Under the pieces are notes generated by a model. It saw nothing but the letters and a program-made list of their open reading frames with translations, was not told where the DNA came from and did no database searches. 7,435 nt of DNA from Planctomycetota bacterium (lineage in GTDB: Bacteria; Planctomycetota; Planctomycetia; Pirellulales; Lacipirellulaceae). Positions 1 through 5,299 of this stretch are shown here, piece after piece. Numbering within the stretch: the first letter of the stretch is position 1; the number at the start of each line of letters is the position of its first letter. The position numbers and the translations under genes were made by a program. The DNA is taken from positions 1-7,435 of the forward strand of contig JAJDEE010000218.1 of NCBI GenBank assembly GCA_029259975.1. The letters are read 5' to 3'.

Positions 1-122
1 AATCCGATGCGATCAGACGCATCGTGCATTTCGCCATAGCACGCCAGGCAGGAGGCAGGGAAAAGTAGGTCGACCGTCCCCTCGGTCATGCGTTTCAACC
101 AGCGAGAAATGATCTGAGCCAT
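1..122 (-). CDS. ComF-family protein, N-terminal fragment (runs off left edge)
   Basis: Reading the minus strand from the ATG at 122 gives 40 residues, beginning MAQIISRWLKRM and containing LLFPASCLACYGE. An amphipathic lead, then Leu-Leu-Phe-Pro and a Cys-x-x-Cys pair, is the characteristic start of ComF-family proteins. There it forms the first half of a zinc-ribbon domain ahead of a phosphoribosyltransferase-like domain, which would lie outside the window. Family members act in DNA uptake in competent bacteria; in most other bacteria the role is unclear. I chose the start at 122 because AAAGG sits six bases upstream and it leaves about 19 residues before the motif. An in-frame ATG at 179 would add 19 residues and cannot be excluded. 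The gene is transcribed divergently from the permease at 269. The assignment rests on a short motif only, so the product is likely but not certain. Confidence 0.72.
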   Translation of the reverse strand, partial: MAQIISRWLKRMTEGTVDLLFPASCLACYGEMHDASDRIG

Positions 123-153
123 ACGAGGCCTTTCGAGGACAATATTCAGGCGG

Positions 154-180
154 AATGCCAGTCTATCCGATGATAGCATT
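154..180. repeat. Bulged inverted repeat in the divergent ComF/permease intergenic region
   Basis: AATGC (154-158) pairs with GCATT (176-180), and TATC (164-167) pairs with GATA (172-175) around the loop CGAT. The result is nine base pairs interrupted by a five-base bulge on one side. It lies between two divergent genes, so it could be an operator or part of a transcript leader, but this is inference. A weak promoter-like pair for the permease follows: TTGACC at 198-203 and a poor -10 (GTACTC) 17 bases later. I do not trust that pair enough to list it separately. Confidence 0.3.
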
Positions 181-268
181 GCTACCAAGTTTTTCTCTTG
201 ACCCTAGTAATCTCGCTTCGGTACTCTCTGCGTCCCCCTGTTCCTGTTGAGAAACCTCCCGACTCCGC

Positions 269-1402
269 ATGAAACTTCTCGATCGTTATCTGCTGCGGCA
301 GTTTGTGCAAATCTTTGCGATTTGCTTTCTAAGCCTCATGGGGCTTTATTTGGTGATCGATTTGTTTGGGCATCTCAACAGTTTTTCGGCGCAAGCCGAG
401 CGCGAGGGTAGTTTATTGAAGGTCATTGCCGAGTACTACGGCTATCAATCGATCGGGTTTTTCGATCGCACCAGTGGCATGTTAGCGATGATTTCTGCGA
501 TGTTTACCGTTACGTGGCTGCAGCGGCATCAAGAAATGACCGCCATGCTAGCGGCGGGGATCACTAAGTTCCGTATCATTCGCCCGTTGATCATAGCAGG
601 TGTTGTCGTAAGTTTGCTTGGAGTTGCTAGTCGGGAATGGTTGATTCCCCAGATACGCGATCAACTCAATCGCAGCACGAAAGACCTAGGTGGTACCGAG
701 GCGCGAAATCTCGAAGCTCATTTTGACAGCCTGACAGACATCTTGATTGACGGTAAAAAGACGATTGCACTCGAACGCAGAATTCTGAAGCCGAGGTTTA
801 TTCTTCCACCGACTCTGGCAGAAAACGGCAAACAGCTTTTTGCTGAGGACGCCTACTTTTTGGAAGCATCGGACTTGCATCCTGCGGGATATTTGATGGT
901 AGGCGTAACTGCCCCATCCCGCATCGATCAGCGGAAATCATTGCAACTCGACGATCAAGCGGTCGTGTTGACCTCTCGCGATGCGAACTGGCTTGAGCCT
1001 GGCCAGGCGTTCGTGGTTTCGCAGATGTCGTTTCAGTTATTGGCTAACGGTTCGGCATGGCAAAAGTATGCTTCGACTCTAGAGCTGATTGCCGAACTGG
1101 GCAAACCCAGTACCGAACTGGGCGCAGACGTGCGTGTGGCGGTCCATACTCGAATGGTGCAGCCAGTAATCGACACAACACTACTGATGCTTGGCCTGCC
1201 ACTGATGTTCTCGCGTCGGCAACGCAATATCTTTCTCTCGATAGGCATTTGTTTTTCGATAGCCATCGCTTTTACGTTAGCTACGATTGCCTGTCAGTCA
1301 CTCGGCGGACTCAGTCTGCTACGGCCAACGTTGGCGGCTTGGTTGCCGATTATGGTATTCCTTCCTATTGCCGTCGGCATGAGCCATACGCTTCGGACGT
1401 GA
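269..1402 (+). CDS. LptF/LptG-family (YjgP/YjgQ) permease
   Basis: This is a complete 377-residue inner-membrane protein with the LptF/LptG plan. Three helices come first (about residues 11-31, 66-84, 101-121), then a periplasmic β-rich domain (about 125-290), then three more helices (about 297-315, 320-341, 351-371). Between helices 2 and 3, HQEMTAMLAAGIT (87-99) matches the cytoplasmic coupling segment that contacts the ATPase LptB in this family. In characterised systems LptF and LptG form a heterodimer that, with LptB2, extracts lipopolysaccharide from the inner membrane and passes it to LptC/LptA. Length is typical. The ATG at 269 is the only sensible start, since an in-frame stop lies at 248-250; I see no good ribosome binding site. 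No second permease, lptB, lptC or lptA is in the window, so the partner must be elsewhere or the protein pairs with itself. I cannot decide between LptF and LptG. Confidence 0.88.
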   Translation: MKLLDRYLLRQFVQIFAICFLSLMGLYLVIDLFGHLNSFSAQAEREGSLLKVIAEYYGYQSIGFFDRTSGMLAMISAMFTVTWLQRHQEMTAMLAAGITKFRIIRPLIIAGVVVSLLGVASREWLIPQIRDQLNRSTKDLGGTEARNLEAHFDSLTDILIDGKKTIALERRILKPRFILPPTLAENGKQLFAEDAYFLEASDLHPAGYLMVGVTAPSRIDQRKSLQLDDQAVVLTSRDANWLEPGQAFVVSQMSFQLLANGSAWQKYASTLELIAELGKPSTELGADVRVAVHTRMVQPVIDTTLLMLGLPLMFSRRQRNIFLSIGICFSIAIAFTLATIACQSLGGLSLLRPTLAAWLPIMVFLPIAVGMSHTLRT

Positions 1403-1413
1403 TGCTCTAGCGC

Positions 1414-4044
1414 CTACTGCTCCACCGCAATTCGGTGATTCAGCACACGTGTACCGCCAAGTTCTTCGGCGCGGAGCCAAAGTTTTGTGCCCAATAGTTC
1501 TTGGCCATTCGGCAATAAGTAGGTTTGCAGGTCGTAGCTGTTGCCTAGGCGAAAGACTTGCATTTTCTGAGTGCGGCGCCCCTGAGCATACAATAGGCAT
1601 TTGAAGTCTACGAAATCGTCTGAACGGTTAATCATGCGCTGATCGACGACCAGCATACCTTTTTCATTGATATGCGTATGGAGTTCCAATTCGATATCTT
1701 GGTCACCCACTTTGATGTCACGGTAAACACTAAAACGGTAAGCCTTATCCGCAGTAAAAGTAAAGTCGGCCCGCAATGTTGCTTCGCCGCTGTTCGCGTC
1801 AAATGGCAAAACGACATGAAACGGGCGACGTGCGCGCTCGTCGGCCGAGAGTTTGAAGCTGAGTTTGTAGGGAAGGACTTGCCAGCCTTCGGGCACGATC
1901 AGCTCGACCGATCCACCAACACCCTGCTCGAAGGAATTCATGATTTTAACGGCGTTTGGATGTTCGTATCCCATGATGCTAGGAATGCGGTCTTCAGTGA
2001 GGTGCGCATTCATACGCCACTTAGCGACGTGCGGATCCAGCCCAATAATAAATTTTGGCAAGGAATCTGATGCGATTACTTGACGATGATCTTGCTGTTG
2101 TGGTGTCGTCGAACGTCCCCAAACATCAACAACACGAACCTCCTCGCCCAGGTACAGAATTTCTTTCTGCGGCTGACGACTCCATACGACCATCAACACT
2201 TCGCCATCGGCAGTTTCGAAGAGATGATTCTCGCTACGCTGGGGCAGACGGAGTGTCCCCAGGTATTTTGATCCACTTAGCAGCGATGCGGTAGTTCTCC
2301 ATGGCAGTAGTAATTCGCCTGGTGAACCGTCTTCGGCCATCAATCCTTGTTCTTCATCAAAAGGTTTTGCAATAAAAATGCCGTCCGCCCCGTGGATTTT
2401 AGCAGCGAGAATCTGCTCGACGAGGTCGCGGGTACGCGTTTCTAGATCGTAGTAGGTTCGTTCCAGTGGTTCGACTGTTGCCCATCGTGCGACTCCCTTG
2501 CGTTTCGGAAGTGCTAGGTAGGTCGCGATTTCTTTGCCGGTCAGTGCAGGCGCAGCCGAAAACTGCTGGAAATCCCAAGTCGCTTCCTTGTTGTATCGTG
2601 CCATTTCTTGCCAGGGCCAACCAAGACCTATCCGGACATCTTGTCCAAAACGAAAGAGTTGGGCACGCAGGCTACCAATTTCCTGTTCTAAATTTTGGAA
2701 ATCTGAAAAGCTCGTGTCATGATCGACACCGAGCTGCCACCACCGAACTCGCAACGAAAGCCGTGTCAATACCGCGTCGAGCGACGGCAACCAGGTCGGA
2801 GTCGCTTCGTCTTCCGACGAAAGCAAGTCGGCAATCGTTACATCGTCAGTAACTCGTCTGCCCAAGTCGAGTTCCTTGGGAGGCCGATCGATCACTCCGA
2901 CGACTTCAATATCCTTTGCAGCCAACCGTTCGGCAAAAATGATGATCTGCTCGCCCCGATGAGCTTCGGATTCGCCGTACCAAACAGGCAGCTTAATCCA
3001 GCTTACAGCGATTCGAGGCAACAGCTCTTCTAATTGTTCAAATGAAAGTGGAATGTCGTCGCCCGCCAGAGACCAGCCGAACTCGCCATGCGGATTTTTG
3101 TTTATCGGTGGTACTACAGCCAGAGAAATCACTCGCTGTTCCAAGGTGCCTCGCTTCGTCTGCATCGAAACCTTCACCCGATAGAAACCGTATTCTTTGA
3201 TCGGTGGATACCAGACGGTGCTGCCCTCGTACCCTTTGACTCTCGATTTATTTGTATCGACGATGTCAGATGCTTTGCTGATACGCTCGGTGATCAATCG
3301 ACCCTCGAGTTGGATTGATTTGTTTTTGAGCTGGTGGCTGCTGGCATCAAGCAGCTCGAAATGAATATCTGGGTCTTTTTCTAATATCCCAGATAGCTCG
3401 CAGGTCACCGTCACACCACGAAGGTTTGTGTAAACATTATAAGAACTATTTGTGCGTACGGTCATCCGCGGCAAACGAGCTATCCAAACGTCGTCGAGAG
3501 AAACTTTGCCCTCGAGATCGACGTGATCTCCTCGTTCTACGCGCAGAGTAATTTTCGCATGCCGGACTTCGGAGTGGGTGATGCTCACAGGACCAATATG
3601 AATCTTGGTCCAGTCGTTACTGTTGCTGAACCATGAGCTAGAGTAGGATTCAAGCACTTGACCGCTCTCGTCACTGAAATCGACGCGCACCTGCGCACGA
3701 CTATGTTTCAATTTCGCGGTGCGAATTCGGGCTTCGACCACGTAGCTGAACTTGTCCGACACGGAGATCTCCGGACTTGATACCGAGGCACCGCCGCCGT
3801 TGAGACCAATCGTCAGGCAACTCCCTGCGTCAGAAGAGCCATCACTCTCCATTTCAATATTGACATAGGATGGCCACTCTGGCCCCCTCAACCGCTGCCA
3901 CTTATCGGGCCAATGATCATAATTGCGATCCCATTGGTCACTAAAATCGCAAGAGAAAAGTTCGACTGCGTCGACATGATGCTCATCACTAGCCGTAGTG
4001 GCTAGAGACGCTAAAATCAGCAAGGTGGTAAGGGCGGAGAGCAT
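1414..4044 (-). CDS. Large secreted multidomain protein with a glycosidase-like TIM-barrel core (uncharacterised)
   Basis: This is an 876-residue exported protein. The first 18 or so residues are a hydrophobic signal peptide with probable cleavage near TTAS|DEHH; unusually its n-region has no Lys or Arg. An in-frame TGA three codons upstream of the ATG rules out a longer start. By eye the domains are: a carbohydrate-binding-module-like β-sandwich (about 28-190, ending VSLDDVWIARLP); an Ig-like β domain (about 194-312); a TIM-barrel-like segment (about 318-595), with strand-like pieces FGWSLAGDD, SWIKLPVWYG, VVGVIDRPP, RWWQLGVDHD, VRIGLGWPWQE, ARWATVEPLE and HGADGIFIAKPFD; and C-terminal β domains, one (about 700-775) with a VPEGWQVLPYKLSFKL pattern like NEW3/NPCBM-associated domains. 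Strand 4 reads WQLGVDHD where clan GH-A glycosidases have a Trp...Asn-Glu motif, so a catalytic acid is not evident; Glu525 is one candidate acidic residue. It may bind or cleave polysaccharide at the cell surface, but the function is unknown. It converges on the permease gene and diverges from the gene at 4090. Confidence 0.8.
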   Translation of the reverse strand: MLSALTTLLILASLATTASDEHHVDAVELFSCDFSDQWDRNYDHWPDKWQRLRGPEWPSYVNIEMESDGSSDAGSCLTIGLNGGGASVSSPEISVSDKFSYVVEARIRTAKLKHSRAQVRVDFSDESGQVLESYSSSWFSNSNDWTKIHIGPVSITHSEVRHAKITLRVERGDHVDLEGKVSLDDVWIARLPRMTVRTNSSYNVYTNLRGVTVTCELSGILEKDPDIHFELLDASSHQLKNKSIQLEGRLITERISKASDIVDTNKSRVKGYEGSTVWYPPIKEYGFYRVKVSMQTKRGTLEQRVISLAVVPPINKNPHGEFGWSLAGDDIPLSFEQLEELLPRIAVSWIKLPVWYGESEAHRGEQIIIFAERLAAKDIEVVGVIDRPPKELDLGRRVTDDVTIADLLSSEDEATPTWLPSLDAVLTRLSLRVRWWQLGVDHDTSFSDFQNLEQEIGSLRAQLFRFGQDVRIGLGWPWQEMARYNKEATWDFQQFSAAPALTGKEIATYLALPKRKGVARWATVEPLERTYYDLETRTRDLVEQILAAKIHGADGIFIAKPFDEEQGLMAEDGSPGELLLPWRTTASLLSGSKYLGTLRLPQRSENHLFETADGEVLMVVWSRQPQKEILYLGEEVRVVDVWGRSTTPQQQDHRQVIASDSLPKFIIGLDPHVAKWRMNAHLTEDRIPSIMGYEHPNAVKIMNSFEQGVGGSVELIVPEGWQVLPYKLSFKLSADERARRPFHVVLPFDANSGEATLRADFTFTADKAYRFSVYRDIKVGDQDIELELHTHINEKGMLVVDQRMINRSDDFVDFKCLLYAQGRRTQKMQVFRLGNSYDLQTYLLPNGQELLGTKLWLRAEELGGTRVLNHRIAVEQ

Positions 4045-4072
4045 GTGTTGTAGTCAAACTATCCTAAAGAAT

Positions 4073-4080
4073 GGAGAGGA
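4073..4080 (+). promoter_or_regulatory. Ribosome binding site that decides a GTG start
   Basis: GGAGAGGA at 4073-4080 is a strong Shine-Dalgarno sequence, nine bases before the GTG at 4090. There is no upstream ATG that fits. The spacer contains seven consecutive T residues (4082-4088). On the opposite strand this site lies just upstream of the 876-residue gene. Confidence 0.7.
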
Positions 4081-4089
4081 CTTTTTTTC

Positions 4090-4869
4090 GTGATCAGTTT
4101 CAAAATTGCGGCACAGACAGCCTGCTTTGTGCAGCCCATCAAGAAAGCATTGCACACCGCAGCCAACCTGGGTTGCAATGGCGTGCAAATTGATGCTCGC
4201 AGCGAGCTGAAACCAACGGATTTATCGGACACTGGCCTGCGTCAACTGCGGAAAATACTGACAGATCTGAATTTGCGGGTTAGTTCAGTGGCATTCCCAA
4301 CCCGACGTGGGTATTCGAATTCGACCGATCTTCAACCCCGCCTTGAGGCGACTGTGGCGGCAATGCAATTAGCGTCACGGCTAGGGGCGCGTATTTTGAT
4401 TAGCAATTTAGGACCGCTACCTGTCGCCGAGAACTCTAACGAACGGGCCACGCTAGTCGAGGCGATGCAAAGCTTGGCAACCCACGGCGACCGACTGGGC
4501 GTGCGATTGGCTGTGCAAACGGCCGCGCCGGCGCAGCAGCTGGCCGATTTTCTGGCCGACTTGCCCGCAGGAACACTGGCGCTCGATTTGCATCCAGCTC
4601 GGCTGATTGCTCAGGGCGAATCGCCTGCTGGGTTCGTCGGCATCGCCGGGCAGTACATTGCCCACGTTCACGCAACCGACGGGGTACACGACTTGGCCGC
4701 CGGTCAAGGCGTCGAGGTCGAGCTTGGTCGCGGCACGGCCGACTTTCCCGAGCTGCTAGGAATGCTCGAAGAGTACGGCTACAGAGATTGGCTGACCATC
4801 GAGCGCCGCAACTCACGACAGCCAATCGAAGACATCAGCAACGCGGTGAAGTACCTAAGGTCGCTATGA
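4090..4869 (+). CDS. Xylose-isomerase-like TIM-barrel protein (sugar phosphate isomerase/epimerase family)
   Basis: This complete 259-residue cytoplasmic protein has the alternating strand/helix pattern of the AP-endonuclease-2/xylose-isomerase-like barrel. Visible strand ends include GCNGVQIDAR (29-37), RVSSVAFPTRRG (63-74), ARILISNLGP (100-109), VRLAVQTAAP (138-147), TLALDLHPARLI (162-173), YIAHVHATDGV (189-199) and DWLTIERR (233-240). In the family, a divalent metal is usually held by Glu, Asp, His and Glu at these strand ends. Here the likely equivalents are Gln143, Asp166, His194 (or His192) and Glu238, so the first ligand is Gln instead of Glu. Relatives isomerise or epimerise sugars, inositols or hydroxypyruvate, or cut DNA at abasic sites; the substrate cannot be read from this sequence. 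The start is GTG, supported by the ribosome binding site at 4073-4080. GC content varies along the gene: 28 of 60 bases at 4081-4140 against 41 of 60 at 4501-4560. It is divergent from the 876-residue gene. Confidence 0.82.
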   Translation: MISFKIAAQTACFVQPIKKALHTAANLGCNGVQIDARSELKPTDLSDTGLRQLRKILTDLNLRVSSVAFPTRRGYSNSTDLQPRLEATVAAMQLASRLGARILISNLGPLPVAENSNERATLVEAMQSLATHGDRLGVRLAVQTAAPAQQLADFLADLPAGTLALDLHPARLIAQGESPAGFVGIAGQYIAHVHATDGVHDLAAGQGVEVELGRGTADFPELLGMLEEYGYRDWLTIERRNSRQPIEDISNAVKYLRSL

Positions 4870-4947
4870 ACACGTGGTAGCGCGTAGGTGGTACGCTTCT
4901 AAAGTAGAAAATGTGCTCTAGACTCAAGATTGCCAGTTCTTTCTGCC

Positions 4948-4976
4948 GCATTTTTTCTCGGCAAGAGGCATTTTTT
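4948..4976. repeat. Two direct repeats GCATTTTTT exactly 20 bases apart
   Basis: GCATTTTTT occurs at 4948-4956 and again at 4968-4976. The start-to-start distance of 20 bases is close to two helical turns, so the T-tracts face the same side of the DNA and could bend it or bind a protein. The first copy lies in the loop of a short hairpin (TGCCG 4944-4948 with CGGCA 4959-4963), and the second T-tract follows seven bases after that stem. It could therefore also be a weak terminator for the gene ending at 4869. Both readings are inference. Confidence 0.35.
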
Positions 4977-5110
4977 ACTTTCGCATACATTGACCATGGA
5001 TCCTGCGAACGATCGACTGGCAATGTCTGGCGTATTTTCGAGGAATTTTGTCGACGCTCAGTCGGCGTCCAGACGTTTTGATATCAGGAAATCTGCCAGA
5101 ACCATGAGGC

Positions 5111-5144
5111 AGATACATCGCCGGCATTTCCATGCCACGTATCT
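5111..5144 (+). repeat. Compound hairpin in the sulfatase upstream region
   Basis: AGATAC (5111-5116) pairs with GTATCT (5139-5144). Inside it, GGCAT (5123-5127) pairs with ATGCC (5132-5136) around the loop TTCC. The two stems are collinear with an internal loop of six bases on one side and two on the other. Eleven perfect pairs in 34 bases is more than I would expect at a chosen point by chance, but it is only one of many places where one could look. It may be a leader RNA element or a protein-binding site. Confidence 0.35.
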
Positions 5145-5180
5145 CAACCTGCTTTGGACGAAAAATCCGACGCAAGTGAG

Positions 5181-5218
5181 TGCCTCAGGTGGCGACAATA
5201 TGTTATGCTCCTGAGGCA
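5181..5218 (+). promoter_or_regulatory. 9-bp inverted repeat framing an extended -10-like sequence, candidate promoter/operator
   Basis: TGCCTCAGG (5181-5189) and its exact reverse complement CCTGAGGCA (5210-5218) flank 20 bases. The last part of those bases reads TGTTATGCT (5201-5209), a TG-n-TATGCT extended -10-like element. No good -35 lies 17 bases upstream, which is usual for extended -10 promoters. If it is used, transcription would start within or just after the right arm, about 80 bases before the sulfatase ATG, and a dimeric regulator on the repeat would cover the promoter. Planctomycete promoters are poorly defined, so this is a hypothesis. The same sequence could also fold as a hairpin in RNA. 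Confidence 0.4.
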
Positions 5219-5288
5219 GTGCGACTCATCCACTGCAGAAGTTCCATTGTGGCGACTTCCCGCTGATTCCCCCTTCTGTGCATCAAAG

Positions 5289-5293
5289 AGGAG
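5289..5293 (+). promoter_or_regulatory. Strong ribosome binding site of the sulfatase
   Basis: AGGAG (5289-5293), within AAAGAGGAGA, lies six bases before the ATG at 5300. It fixes the start directly ahead of a clear signal peptide. Confidence 0.8.
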
Positions 5294-5299
5294 ACATTT

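Larger units (their letters stand above)
4870..5299. other. 430-base non-coding region upstream of the sulfatase
   Basis: I find no convincing gene here. The open frames on either strand (4930-5214 plus, starting at TTG; 4975-5175 minus) have no ribosome binding site that I can see, no recognisable motif, and compositions rich in Arg, His and Ser of the random-frame type. The region instead holds a pair of spaced T-tracts (4948-4976), a compound hairpin (5111-5144) and a 9-bp inverted repeat around an extended -10-like sequence (5181-5218). The parsimonious reading is that it carries the promoter and leader of the sulfatase gene, and possibly the end of the transcript from the gene at 4090. 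A small non-coding RNA is possible but unproven. Confidence 0.6.

Noticed and set aside
1057..1410. 117-residue plus-strand frame over the end of the permease gene
   Set aside because: It is a shadow frame of a convincing membrane-protein gene and has no domain pattern of its own.
1672..2070. 132-residue frame antisense to the 876-residue gene
   Set aside because: The minus-strand protein is continuous and domain-like here, and the antisense frame shows no family features.
4990..5018. TTGACC followed by TCGACT as a promoter
   Set aside because: The -35 is reasonable but the -10 matches too poorly, and no independent sign supports transcription starting there.
4975..5175. 66-residue minus-strand open frame in the same gap
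   Set aside because: It is rich in Arg, Lys and His with no recognisable motif or ribosome binding site, and nothing suggests a conserved protein.
4930..5214. 94-residue plus-strand open frame in the gap before the sulfatase
   Set aside because: It begins with TTG, has no ribosome binding site, no family motif and a random-frame composition. It also runs through the candidate hairpins and the inverted repeat.
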